Assembly: GCF_902705855.1 (NCBI RefSeq)
Contig: NZ_CACSIJ010000012.1
Span: forward strand, 476,829-539,203
Source: Zhongshania aliphaticivorans
Lineage (GTDB): Bacteria; Pseudomonadota; Gammaproteobacteria; Pseudomonadales; Spongiibacteraceae
Length of the DNA stretch: 62,375 bases
Direction of reading: 5' to 3'
Every line of letters begins with the position of its first letter. Position 1 is the first letter of the stretch. Shown here one piece after another: positions 38,875 through 46,734 of the stretch. The position numbers and the translations under genes were made by a program. The notes under the pieces are model-generated. The model made no database searches and was not told where the DNA came from. It was given only the letters and a program-made list of their open reading frames with translations.

Positions 38875-39311
38875 GCCGCCGCATTCAGGATACGGTCACC
38901 CTCGATTTGTTTGAGGTTCCGCAGCCTGCAGCCGCCATTCCTGCAGGCCTTAACTATCGCTCAACAGTAGCTGGTTTGGTTGGGGTGATGCTGAAAGGTG
39001 CCGAAGGCGACCGCTACGACATTGCTGCCGCTTGTTCACGGCTCACTGGCAAAGAAGTCTCTAAATACATGCTGGACGCCTACAGCTCTGAGGGGCGTGA
39101 CGAGTTCAATTTGCCGCTTTGGGTTGTGCCGGCGCTGGAAGAAGCCTGTAACAGCCACCTTATTACCAATTGGCTAGCAGGAGTGCGCGGCGGGCGCCTG
39201 CTGATTGGCCGCGATGCCTTGAATGCGGAGCTGGGAAAGCTTGAGCGCCTGAAGGAAGAAGCTGCTCGGAAGATTAAGGAATTGAAGAAACAGATGGGGG
39301 TGATGGAATGA
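38871..39311 (+). CDS. Phage early protein of unknown function
   Basis: 146 residues. LDLFEVPQPAAAIPAGLNYRS at the N-terminus, a conserved-looking segment around DIAAACSRLTGKEVSKYMLDAYSSEGRDEFNLPLWVVPALEEAC, and a lysine-rich C-terminal coiled coil (KLERLKEEAARKIKELKKQ). I recognise this only as the type of protein found next to ner in B3/D3112-like phages. Overlaps neighbours by 4 bases on both sides. Confidence 0.7.
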   Translation: MSRRIQDTVTLDLFEVPQPAAAIPAGLNYRSTVAGLVGVMLKGAEGDRYDIAAACSRLTGKEVSKYMLDAYSSEGRDEFNLPLWVVPALEEACNSHLITNWLAGVRGGRLLIGRDALNAELGKLERLKEEAARKIKELKKQMGVME

Positions 39312-39532
39312 GACCTACTGCGTTGCGAACTGGAGACCGAGTGCTTGTTACGCACTCTGGTGACAAGAAGAGTCAGGCTGTGTTTATTCGGCGCGACCCC
39401 GCCTGCTGTGGCCGTAAGGCTGTGAGCTATTTCCGGTTCCCTGGCTTTGCAGGCCAGAACGGGGCTGATGATGACGGCACTACGCCTCTGAGTGACTACG
39501 ACGTTTCGCGGAAAGTGGAGGTGCTGGTATGA
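39308..39532 (+). CDS. Small phage early protein, unknown function
   Basis: 74 residues, beta-rich in appearance (LRTGDRVLVTH, KSQAVFIRRDP, CGRKAVSYFRFPGF), with two adjacent cysteines at about 33-34. Overlaps both neighbours by 4 bases (ATGA), so it belongs to the early operon. No family recognised. Confidence 0.65.
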   Translation: MRPTALRTGDRVLVTHSGDKKSQAVFIRRDPACCGRKAVSYFRFPGFAGQNGADDDGTTPLSDYDVSRKVEVLV

Positions 39533-39783
39533 GTGCTGATTTGCAAACATTACAGGCGGAGGATTGTCGGCGAGTTTTCGATGCCGAGGCCATTTTTTTA
39601 GAGTTAGCTAATGAGGTTGCGAGGGTCACCGAGATACCCGTCGACTGCGCGTTAGCAATCCTTACCGAAGAAACGAAGACGGCATTGATACGCTACCTCC
39701 AAGCAAGCGATATCGAGCAAGGCTGCTGTTTGGCCTTGCTTATGGAGGCGCGCCGTTTTGCTAGTCAGAGGGTTGATTTGTGA
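39529..39783 (+). CDS. Small phage early protein, unknown function
   Basis: 84 residues, predicted helical and acidic, no membrane segment or known motif. Start overlaps the previous stop (ATGA). Its 3' end overlaps by 23 bases the end of a gene on the opposite strand. Confidence 0.6.
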   Translation: MSADLQTLQAEDCRRVFDAEAIFLELANEVARVTEIPVDCALAILTEETKTALIRYLQASDIEQGCCLALLMEARRFASQRVDL

Positions 39784-40027
39784 GTTCCTTTACTTTGTCG
39801 AATGCCCACTGCGCAAGTGCTTGGTCACTGCTATTGGGGTCGTTAACCTCTTCAGCAAGGCTGCTGAGAAGCAAGTCGACATCCAGTTCTTTGCCTGGCT
39901 TTAGCACCTTTATTACGTGCTCGCCGATTTTTCTTGGGCCTAACCTTTCACGCCCTTTGGCAAGCGTTTCATTTTGCCTTTTCAGAATCTCATCGGCTAT
40001 TTGTTCAGCAGTTTTACTTTCCTTCAT
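39761..40027 (-). CDS. Antisense-oriented small phage protein, unknown function
   Basis: 88 residues with a strong AGGAGGG ribosome site 7 bases before its ATG and natural codon usage. Helical, charged: SKTAEQIADEILKRQNETLAKGRERLG then LKPGKELDVDLLLSSLAEEVNDP. It is transcribed against the early operon and sits between it and the transposase gene, leaving no plus-strand gene in 39784-40114. No family recognised; may be an accessory gene or a small regulator of the lysogenic state. Confidence 0.72.
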   Translation of the reverse strand: MKESKTAEQIADEILKRQNETLAKGRERLGPRKIGEHVIKVLKPGKELDVDLLLSSLAEEVNDPNSSDQALAQWAFDKVKELTNQPSD

Positions 40028-40114
40028 TGGGAACCCTCCTTGGTGGGCTAGTTTGTTTGGCGATAAGCAGTTTAGCAGGGTTCAGGGTTCCCGCCATTTT
40101 GTAGGGGCGCTGGT

Positions 40115-42040
40115 ATGAGTAAAGAGTGGTTTGCCGCAACCGAGCTAGTTGGTCTACCAGGACTGCCTGGCACGACTCAAGGGCTTAGCTTGGCCGCCAA
40201 ACGCAACGACTGGAAAGCCCGTGCACGAGCTGCTCGCGGCGGCGGCAAAGAATACCACCTCTCCAGCTTACCAGAAGCCACCCGCAATCATATTTTGCGT
40301 ATGGCTGTTGCTAGCACAACGGTGCCCGCTGTGCGCAAGCCTGTAAAGCCCGCTGATGAGCGTCGTATTGAGGAGCTAACGGCTCAGCAGCGCGAGGTTA
40401 TGAATGCACGGCTGGCGGTGTGCGCAATGATTGATGAAATTGCGATGACGTTTGATGTCAAAAACCGCCAAGCGATATTGCAGCTTATTGAGCTTGCAAA
40501 TTCCGGTGAGTTATCTGATGAAAGGTTAGCGCTGCTTACCTTGGCTAACGCCAAAAAAGGCAGCCGAAAAATTGCCATTCCTAACCGCGCTACCTTGTAC
40601 GCCTGGTTGCGCGACCGCAACAAGGGTGCCGTTAGCACTGCACCCAAAACCCGTGCACCTGCACCGCAGCCAGTTTGGGTGGCTCCATTACTAAGGTTGT
40701 TCCAGGTCGAAATGCCTAACTCCAGCATTACTGAATGTGTGCGTAGCTGGAATGACTATTACCCCGATATTACCGCACCAAGTAAGCGCCACGCTCAGCG
40801 AAAAATACAAGAGCTACCTACCGAGGTGGCGCAATGGGGCCGTCGAGGTCGCAACGCACTACGCTCAGTACAGCCCTTTGTTCGCCGGTCCACCGATGGT
40901 TTATGGCCGATGGATGTGGTGACCGTTGACGGTCACTTGTTTAAAGCCTACGTAAAAAACCCGATGAATAGCCGGCTAAAAATACGGCCTGAAATTACCA
41001 CCTATGTTGACGTGGGAACGCGCAAAGCCATTGGGTTTTCTTGTTGGCTGGCAGAGAGCCAAGTTGCGATTTGGTCTGCCTTGCGGGACATGGTGCTTAA
41101 CCCTGAGTGCGGCGTACCTGCCATACATTATTCAGACAACGGTGCTTACCGCGGCGACATGCATCGTGCCGTGATGGGCCGCATAGGCTCGCAGATGTGT
41201 TTTTCGCAAGCGTATCGCGCCCAGTCACGGGGTTTGATTGAGCGGCTTAATAGTTCGGTTTGGGTACCCTTGGCTCGCACCTTCGACACTTACGTCAATG
41301 ATGACTCTGACGAAGAGCGCACAAGAAAGGCCCTAAAACTTGCCAACAAAACAGGCGAGAACTTGATGGAGTGGACCGACTTTTTGGACTGCGCCCGCAA
41401 GGCGCTAGAAGAATATAACGACCGTTCGCATGGCAGCCTGCCTGGGAAGATTTCTCCGAATCAAGCTTGGGCTAATGCGGTGAATGAAGGCTGGAAGCCT
41501 ACCGTGCTAGAAGGCGACGGGCTGTACGACATTCTGTTTCAAGAGGTGCGCAAAGTTGACCGCGGCGAAGTTACCTTGCCTTGGGGACGTTACTTTCACG
41601 ACAAGCTGCGCAGCTATCACGGCCAGAAAGTGGCGGTCTGCATTCACCCCACAGCGGGCGACCGCGTTGCAATAATGGACAGCGAAGAACGGCTTATTTG
41701 TGTGGCCGAGCGCGACGGTAATGTAGTGCCATATATGTCTGCCTCGATGGTTAATCACAGCCGCCTAAACAGGGAAGCTGCGGCCATTAAACGCAAAGAG
41801 CGCGACATAGCCAATTACCGTCTAGAGGCTGCGAGTGCGCGAGATATTCCGACTGCAGATATTGCTGCCTTGTCGCCAGGGCTGACACATAAGCCTACAA
41901 CGCATATTGATGCACCTGACTCCGACGAAGAAAACCAAGAAAGGTCAGCGCTCTTCAATAGCTATGTCGCCGACTACCACAAGAATTTTTTGGCGGACTC
42001 ACTAGATATGGTGAATGTTCGGGGGCGTGAGAATGATTAA
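40115..42040 (+). CDS. Phage transposase (MuA type, DDE)
   Basis: 641 residues. N-terminal Mu-type winged helix (EWFAATELVGLPGLPGTTQGL, WKARARAARGGGKEYHLSSLP), linker domains, then the DDE core with Asp272 (TVDGHLFK), Asp341 (IHYSDNGAYRG) and Glu376 (SRGLIERLN); spacing matches MuA (269/336/392). The C-terminal part (about 540-641) includes the Mu-transpos C barrel and a charged tail expected to contact the MuB partner. Catalyses strand transfer during integration and replicative transposition. Confidence 0.94.
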   Translation: MSKEWFAATELVGLPGLPGTTQGLSLAAKRNDWKARARAARGGGKEYHLSSLPEATRNHILRMAVASTTVPAVRKPVKPADERRIEELTAQQREVMNARLAVCAMIDEIAMTFDVKNRQAILQLIELANSGELSDERLALLTLANAKKGSRKIAIPNRATLYAWLRDRNKGAVSTAPKTRAPAPQPVWVAPLLRLFQVEMPNSSITECVRSWNDYYPDITAPSKRHAQRKIQELPTEVAQWGRRGRNALRSVQPFVRRSTDGLWPMDVVTVDGHLFKAYVKNPMNSRLKIRPEITTYVDVGTRKAIGFSCWLAESQVAIWSALRDMVLNPECGVPAIHYSDNGAYRGDMHRAVMGRIGSQMCFSQAYRAQSRGLIERLNSSVWVPLARTFDTYVNDDSDEERTRKALKLANKTGENLMEWTDFLDCARKALEEYNDRSHGSLPGKISPNQAWANAVNEGWKPTVLEGDGLYDILFQEVRKVDRGEVTLPWGRYFHDKLRSYHGQKVAVCIHPTAGDRVAIMDSEERLICVAERDGNVVPYMSASMVNHSRLNREAAAIKRKERDIANYRLEAASARDIPTADIAALSPGLTHKPTTHIDAPDSDEENQERSALFNSYVADYHKNFLADSLDMVNVRGREND

Positions 42041-42119
42041 CGCTGCGGGGAAGTTGCTGTTTAAGAAAAGTAAAACTGACGGGGATTGCAGCCCCGCCAG
42101 TTTTAGAAATGCCCAATAA
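42033..42119 (+). CDS. Possible 28-residue leader peptide between transposase and ATPase genes
   Basis: ATG 42033 overlaps the transposase stop and the frame runs 28 codons (MINAAGKLLFKKSKTDGDCS...) to TAA at 42117-42119, reading straight through the hairpin at 42072-42104. The position suggests re-initiation after the transposase and an effect on the hairpin. No homology claimed. Confidence 0.35.
   Translation: MINAAGKLLFKKSKTDGDCSPASFRNAQ
42072..42104 (+). terminator. Terminator/attenuator between MuA- and MuB-type genes
   Basis: AAAACTGACGGGG (42072-42084) pairs with CCCCGCCAGTTTT (42092-42104) with a single mismatch over 13 bases, a 7-base loop and a TTTT end. In form it is an intrinsic terminator in the middle of the replication operon, so partial termination is likely. 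Confidence 0.6.
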
Positions 42120-42147
42120 AGGGCCACAAAGCGAAGAGGAAAGTACC

Positions 42148-43104
42148 ATGAATAGTGCCGTAAATCTAGTTTCAAGCGATTGTGAAAACCGTGATCTGCG
42201 AGCGGAAATAGCCGCTCTGCAGAAAGAAGACCCGAAACTTTCTCAGGCGGAGATTGTTCGTCAGAGCGGCGTGGGTAACACGGTGATGAGTCAGTGGATA
42301 AATGGCCACTACCCTGGGAACACGATGAAAGTAGAAGCGGCAATTGCTCGCTGGATTGACGCGTACAAGGTTCGCAAGCAGGAATCTAAGGCCTTCCCTA
42401 AAGCGCCTGAGTGGGTTGCTACACCATCGGCTGAACGGATTATTTCAGCCCTCGGTTACGCTCAGCTTGCGGGTGATATATCGGTTGTTTACGGCGGCGC
42501 GGGGCTTGGTAAAACCTCTGCGATTAAACAGTACCAACGGCTTTCTCCTAACGTCTGGGTGGCGACAATGAGTTCGTGTACTGCATCAAATGCTACAGCC
42601 CTTGAAGAAGTGGTTGATGCGTTGGACATGGATGCAGCCGGCGGAGCGGCTAAATTACGCCGCGCGATTATTAAGCGCATCACCGGATCCGCTGGCCTGC
42701 TTGTCATTGATGAGGCTCAGCACTTGTCTATTAACGCATTGGAAGACATTCGCTCTATCCACGACAAGACCGGCATTGGTATCGCACTGGTTGGCAATGA
42801 GGCCGTGTACAGCCGCATGACCGGTGGCAACCGTGCTGCCTATTTGGACCGGCTTTTCTCGCGGATTGGTAAGCGCGTAAAGCTAACCCGTTCAACTAAG
42901 GCCGATATCGATACATTGATAAAGGCGTGGAAAATCGACTTTAACGATTGCCGTACTGCGCTACATGAAATAGCGAGCAAGCCCGGCGCATTGCGCGGCA
43001 TGACGAAAGTGTTGCGCATGGCTTCTATGTTTGCCGCTGGCGAAGGTCGGGATATTAACAGTGCCGACATTAAAGCCGCATGGCGCGATCTTGGCGGCGA
43101 ATAG
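42148..43104 (+). CDS. Target-selection AAA+ ATPase (MuB type)
   Basis: 318 residues from ATG 42148, supported by GAGGAAAG 7 bases upstream; ATG 42109 in frame has none and overlaps the hairpin region. An N-terminal helix-turn-helix (LSQAEIVRQSGVGNTVMSQWING, about 31-53) is followed by Walker A GGAGLGKT (116-123), Walker B LLVIDEAQHL, and a C-terminal helical MuB domain. Binds target DNA with ATP and delivers it to the transposase. Confidence 0.93.
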   Translation: MNSAVNLVSSDCENRDLRAEIAALQKEDPKLSQAEIVRQSGVGNTVMSQWINGHYPGNTMKVEAAIARWIDAYKVRKQESKAFPKAPEWVATPSAERIISALGYAQLAGDISVVYGGAGLGKTSAIKQYQRLSPNVWVATMSSCTASNATALEEVVDALDMDAAGGAAKLRRAIIKRITGSAGLLVIDEAQHLSINALEDIRSIHDKTGIGIALVGNEAVYSRMTGGNRAAYLDRLFSRIGKRVKLTRSTKADIDTLIKAWKIDFNDCRTALHEIASKPGALRGMTKVLRMASMFAAGEGRDINSADIKAAWRDLGGE

Positions 43105-43115
43105 AGGGCAAGGCT

Positions 43116-43445
43116 ATGAGCATGTATCACCCTAATTATATTAGCCACTACGGCGAACGGTTTATCCGCTTAGGTTTGTCGGCGCACGGTGTGACGTTTG
43201 AGCAATACCTTGCTGCGCCTGAACGATACGAAATCAAATATGAAAACGAGCATCGCCCGCTGCTGCCGGCGCAACGTGCAGTACAAGCCCGTTTGGATGC
43301 GATCGGCTTTGAGGTGGATCGTGTTGAAGCCGAGGTCGATGAACTGCCACACCGCAATGGCGCAGCCATAGAGCCTCTGCGCCACCACTGTCGCCCAAAG
43401 CGTTCGCGCAAAAGCGATTTCACGCGGAGGGTGCGGGCATGTTAG
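43116..43445 (+). CDS. Phage early protein, unknown function
   Basis: 109 residues from ATG 43116 (AGGGCAAGG upstream). N-terminal NYISHYGERFIRLGLSAHGVTFEQYLAAPERYE, C-terminal very basic (RHHCRPKRSRKSDFTRRVRA), suggesting nucleic-acid contact. No family recognised. Confidence 0.65.
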   Translation: MSMYHPNYISHYGERFIRLGLSAHGVTFEQYLAAPERYEIKYENEHRPLLPAQRAVQARLDAIGFEVDRVEAEVDELPHRNGAAIEPLRHHCRPKRSRKSDFTRRVRAC

Positions 43446-43663
43446 TGGATAAATACAACCATTTAATGCGCTGTGCCAAAGCCGAACGTGTGCCGTTGGT
43501 ACCTTACCTTTGCCCAGACTGTAATGCCGATTTGCTGGCATTGCAGCCACCGCTAGAAGATGACCCGTGGGATTCGGTTGTGCAGTGTCCGCACTGCTTA
43601 GGACTGCATTTTAGGCTGGTCAGTTTTGACGGTGAAATTGGTATATGGAGCTTATCGAAATGA
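43439..43663 (+). CDS. Small zinc-ribbon-like phage protein
   Basis: 74 residues. Two CxxC knuckles, LCPDCNAD and QCPHCLG, 27 residues apart, form a probable zinc ribbon. Overlaps both neighbours. Role unknown; such ribbons in phage early operons usually bind nucleic acid or RNA polymerase. Confidence 0.65.
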   Translation: MLVDKYNHLMRCAKAERVPLVPYLCPDCNADLLALQPPLEDDPWDSVVQCPHCLGLHFRLVSFDGEIGIWSLSK

Positions 43664-43899
43664 ATCCAGACCTTAAAAACCATCTTAACAATATCGCCGC
43701 TCAAGTTGTTGCCGTGATGGAAGACAGAGACCTGCCAATGGGAAGTGCCGCTTTGGCAGAGGCTTTGAATATGCCACACGACCAAGTGCAGGCAGCGGTG
43801 ATGGAGTTGGTTATTTGTAATCGTTTGATCTGGGTTGGTCGCTGCGAGAACCAGCGGCCGGTTTATCTATTGCGCGTTACTGAGACCTTGGAGGCCTAG
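43660..43899 (+). CDS. Small winged-helix-like phage protein
   Basis: 79 residues from ATG 43660, which overlaps the previous stop (ATGA). MGSAALAEALNMPHDQVQAAVMELVICNRLIWVGRCENQRPVYLL (described in part) has the helix-turn-helix-wing pattern of small MarR/FaeA-like domains. Function unknown. Confidence 0.62.
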   Translation: MNPDLKNHLNNIAAQVVAVMEDRDLPMGSAALAEALNMPHDQVQAAVMELVICNRLIWVGRCENQRPVYLLRVTETLEA

Positions 43900-43900
43900 C

Positions 43901-44245
43901 ATGAGCGACATTAGCCCTGATCGTGTGCTGTTTGTTTTATCTCGCCATATCGGCGAAGACAACGGCGTGAGCGTTACCAAACTAGCCCAAGAAGTGACCG
44001 ACTCACTGTTGGTTTCTTCGGGTGATGAACGAGCGATTAGAGCTGCAGTAGTGTCGCTCCGTAAATCTGGCCACCACGTCTGCGCGCATCCAGGCTCGGG
44101 TTATTTCTTAGCGAGTACTGAGTTAGAACTGGTGCGCAGCTGCAGTTATTTATTCGACCGAGCCATGTGCTCTTTGGAACAGGTTGCCGCCATGCGGCGT
44201 GAATCATTGCCGGATCTGCGCGGGCAGCTGAGGTTGCCGACATGA
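43901..44245 (+). CDS. Winged-helix-like phage protein
   Basis: 114 residues from ATG 43901 with GGAGG 7 bases upstream. VSVTKLAQEVTDSL ... DERAIRAAVVSLRKSGHHVCAHPGSGYFLA is a clear winged-helix pattern with the wing at GSGYF. Third of a run of small putative DNA-binding proteins. Regulatory role inferred only. Confidence 0.66.
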   Translation: MSDISPDRVLFVLSRHIGEDNGVSVTKLAQEVTDSLLVSSGDERAIRAAVVSLRKSGHHVCAHPGSGYFLASTELELVRSCSYLFDRAMCSLEQVAAMRRESLPDLRGQLRLPT

Positions 44246-44520
44246 TTCTTTCAAAATTTGAAATAGCAAAGCTGCACGTTAAAACGATTAGAAGGCGCGA
44301 ATGCTCTGATATTGACTGCTACAGAATTCTTAACGATTACAACGCTGGCGCCAGTGTTAATCGTTTAGCGCATGAGCACGGTGCAACTGACTATCAGATC
44401 AAGAAAATACTGGATTTAAATAATGTGCCTGTGCGTAACCAGAAATTGGCGTCTCGGCTAAGTATGGCGCGCCCGTCCGAACGCGTAACGATTATGAAAG
44501 GAGAGCATCATGAACACTGA
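44242..44520 (+). CDS. Small HTH-like phage protein
   Basis: 92 residues. RILNDYNAGASVNRLAHEHGATDYQIKKILDLNNVPVRNQKLA resembles a homeodomain-like/resolvase helix-turn-helix of the sort that recognises a short word. Overlaps the previous gene by 4 bases and the next by 11. Confidence 0.6.
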   Translation: MILSKFEIAKLHVKTIRRRECSDIDCYRILNDYNAGASVNRLAHEHGATDYQIKKILDLNNVPVRNQKLASRLSMARPSERVTIMKGEHHEH

Positions 44521-45127
44521 CACCATACCCGAAGGCTATGCGCGTAACTCAGCTGGTCACTTGGTACCAACCGAGCAGATCCGCGAACACGACAAACTGC
44601 GCGACGACGTGGCCCGCAGTTTGGCAATGGAAGCCGAAGAGTTGCATGACCGCATTGCGGCATTCAAAGAAAGAGCCTTGGCCGATATCGCTGACATGGT
44701 TGCGATCGCTGCCGACAAATACCAAGTAAAGATTGGCGGCAAAAAAGGCAATGTCAGTTTGTGCACCTATGACGGCGAGTACAAAGTCACTCGAACTTAC
44801 GCTGAGCGCATCGCGTTCACCGAAGAACTGGAGGCCGCACGCGAGCTGATCAACCAATGCATTGTGGGCTGGTCTGAAGGTGCAAACGCCAATATCAGGG
44901 TGCTGGTTGATCAAGCATTCCTTACCAATGGTCATGGCCAAATTAAGACGTCAGAAGTGCTGAATTTAATGCGCTATGAAATTGCTGATGAAGGCTGGAA
45001 GCGCGCAATGGAAGCTATTAAAGATTCGATACATTCGGTTGGCGCAACAGTCTACGTGCGCGTTTACAAGCGCGTTGGCACTAGCGATCAATATCGCCCA
45101 CTTGCTCTGGACATCGCAGCGCTATGA
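44510..45127 (+). CDS. DUF3164 family phage protein
   Basis: 205 residues. IPEGYARNSAGHLVPTEQIREHDKLRDDVARSL opening and GNVSLCTYDGEYKVTR, AFTEELEAARELINQCI, DQAFLTNGHGQIKTSEVLNLMRY are the signature of DUF3164, found in the semi-essential early region of Mu-like phages. No enzymatic motif; molecular role unknown. Confidence 0.88.
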   Translation: MNTDTIPEGYARNSAGHLVPTEQIREHDKLRDDVARSLAMEAEELHDRIAAFKERALADIADMVAIAADKYQVKIGGKKGNVSLCTYDGEYKVTRTYAERIAFTEELEAARELINQCIVGWSEGANANIRVLVDQAFLTNGHGQIKTSEVLNLMRYEIADEGWKRAMEAIKDSIHSVGATVYVRVYKRVGTSDQYRPLALDIAAL

Positions 45128-45393
45128 GTGCTGGTGAGCACAACGTGGCGATATCGATGCGCTTGTATCAACTGATACAGCCGCTGTATTCGCGCATCAA
45201 TAAAGCGGGCGTCAAGGTTGAAAAGCTCACTGCAACAGCGCAGCGCGTGACGGTTCAGCTTAGCAGCCACGAAAGTCTGCATCAGCTGTTCCCAGATGCT
45301 GGGCTGCGCACGCATGACGGCAAATCCTTTTACGAGTTTTTCTTCGATCACGACTGCAGGCTGGTCTGGGAGGCAACTACCAATGAGCATTAG
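45124..45393 (+). CDS. Small phage early protein, unknown function
   Basis: 89 residues; ATG overlaps the previous stop. Helical N-terminus then a beta-strand-rich end (KSFYEFFFDHDCRLVWEA). No family recognised. The next gene begins 11 bases before its stop. Confidence 0.6.
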   Translation: MSAGEHNVAISMRLYQLIQPLYSRINKAGVKVEKLTATAQRVTVQLSSHESLHQLFPDAGLRTHDGKSFYEFFFDHDCRLVWEATTNEH

Positions 45394-45817
45394 TAAAGAG
45401 CAGTGGGCCGAGATTGAAGAGCGTTTAATGGGCTTTTACGTGCATGTTAAATTCACGTTAAGTGGGCATGAAATAACAATCAACAAGCAGCTTGTTAAAG
45501 AAAATCAGTTTTGCTTGGTTGTGTTCATTGATGAAAGGATCAAATCGGCTTGGCACTTCGGTGATGCCGATTCGATATACGATCCTATCGTTAAGCAAGT
45601 CTGGCGCAAGTTCAGCAGAGCCTTATACTCGCCGGCTAAAAAAAAGAGAATGATAAAAGCTTTTGGAGCACGTGAAGCACGGCGTGTTTTCCCGAACATG
45701 GATAAGGTTAATGAATATTGGAGCCCCGACTTCAAAACCGCTGCCAGCCTAGTTCGCCAATTCAAAAAGATCGACGGCTTAGAGCTAGTCGCAGAGCCGG
45801 TGAAAGCCAATGGCTAA
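45383..45817 (+). CDS. Phage early protein, unknown function
   Basis: 144 residues from ATG 45383. Alpha/beta composition with a basic helix (SRALYSPAKKKRMIKAFGAREARRVFP). No motif that I can name; conserved position before gemA suggests the semi-essential region. Overlaps the next gene by 8 bases. Confidence 0.62.
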   Translation: MSISKEQWAEIEERLMGFYVHVKFTLSGHEITINKQLVKENQFCLVVFIDERIKSAWHFGDADSIYDPIVKQVWRKFSRALYSPAKKKRMIKAFGAREARRVFPNMDKVNEYWSPDFKTAASLVRQFKKIDGLELVAEPVKANG

Positions 45818-46244
45818 CAAACCCACACGCGACCGTCGCGGCACTGAGCTTGCCAAAATCCACATGGGCGCAAATAGGCTCGGTCTGGATACCAAAGATA
45901 AAGACCCAGACAGCCCTTACCGCTCAATGCTGTGGGCCGTTGGTCGAGTGCGTAGCGCTCGTGATTTAGACGCTAGTGGTCGCGCTGCGGTGTTGGATCA
46001 CATGAAGCGTCTTGGTTTTGAATCGACCAGGTATCGCCCCAAGCCCTCTAAAGCTACCGCTGCACAAATTGGCAAAGTACGCGCCCAGTTATACGACGCA
46101 GGCCGCGACGAAGCCTATGGTGATGCCCTCGCTAAACGCATTTGCAAAGTTGAGAAGTTGGTGTGGTGCAAGCCAGACCAGCTCAACCGAATCGTTGCGG
46201 CGCTTTGGTATTTTCAAGAACGCAAAAAAGGGAAGGAATCATGA
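45810..46244 (+). CDS. GemA family regulatory protein
   Basis: 144 residues. ELAKIHMGANRLGLDTKDKDPDSPYRSMLWAVGRVRSARDLDASGRAAVLDHMKRLGF (recognised span) and AQIGKVRAQLYDAGRDEAYGDALAKRICKVEKLVWCKPDQLNRIVAAL are the GemA (DUF1018) signature. In Mu, GemA alters host gene expression and DNA topology-linked processes early in infection. Confidence 0.9.
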   Translation: MANKPTRDRRGTELAKIHMGANRLGLDTKDKDPDSPYRSMLWAVGRVRSARDLDASGRAAVLDHMKRLGFESTRYRPKPSKATAAQIGKVRAQLYDAGRDEAYGDALAKRICKVEKLVWCKPDQLNRIVAALWYFQERKKGKES

Positions 46245-46339
46245 ATCTAATATTTGTGTTTTCAGTGGTCGAGATCCTCGGCTGTTTTTTTGCCTGGTCT
46301 ATTGTGCGCATCAATCACGGGGAAGCCAGTGAGGCTTGA
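46241..46339 (+). CDS. 32-residue membrane peptide
   Basis: MNLIFVFSVVEILGCFFAWS... runs 32 codons to TGA 46337-46339. It has a strong GGAAGGA ribosome site and overlaps the GemA stop (ATGA) and the Mor-like start. One membrane helix fills residues 3-22. Function unknown. Confidence 0.55.
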   Translation: MNLIFVFSVVEILGCFFAWSIVRINHGEASEA

Positions 46340-46715
46340 TGTTCAACAGCTGCCCGGCAGCCTACGCGAAGTGATCGATGTGATCGGCATCGATGCGACG
46401 CTGCGCCTGGTCGAACATCTTGGCGGTACTCGTCTTTATATCCCCGAAGCTATAACGCCCGAACACCCTGTTGTTGCGATGCTAGGTCATCATAATGGCT
46501 TTGCGTTAGCGGAACGATTTGGCGGCGAGCAACTACTGTTACCGCGCTGTATTGCTGCCGTACGCGCTGTACGAGACGCAAGCATTAGAGCGCAGCGCGC
46601 CGGTGGTGCTAGCACCAAAAAACTAGCGCTGTCGCATGGCTTAACAGAGCGGCAGATTTACGCGATACTCGCAGGCGGCGAAGAGGAAGAGTCGCCGCAG
46701 CAGGAGTTGCTTTAA
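46329..46715 (+). CDS. Mor-family transcription activator
   Basis: 128 residues from GTG 46329 (VRLDVQQLPGSL) with GGGGAAG upstream; the in-frame ATG 25 codons earlier is inside another gene. ELIDVIG-like EVIDVIGIDATLRLVEHLGGTRLYIP is the Mor dimerisation domain and STKKLALSHGLTERQIYAILAG the C-terminal helix-turn-helix. Mor activates the middle promoter in Mu; here no separate C gene is seen, so this may drive both lysis and structural operons. Confidence 0.9.
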   Translation: MRLDVQQLPGSLREVIDVIGIDATLRLVEHLGGTRLYIPEAITPEHPVVAMLGHHNGFALAERFGGEQLLLPRCIAAVRAVRDASIRAQRAGGASTKKLALSHGLTERQIYAILAGGEEEESPQQELL

Positions 46716-46734
46716 ATAATACGGAGGTGATGCG

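Noticed and set aside
39780-40118. 112-residue plus-strand ORF
   Set aside because: Ser/Leu-rich shadow of the minus-strand gene 39761-40027, which has a strong ribosome site and natural codons.
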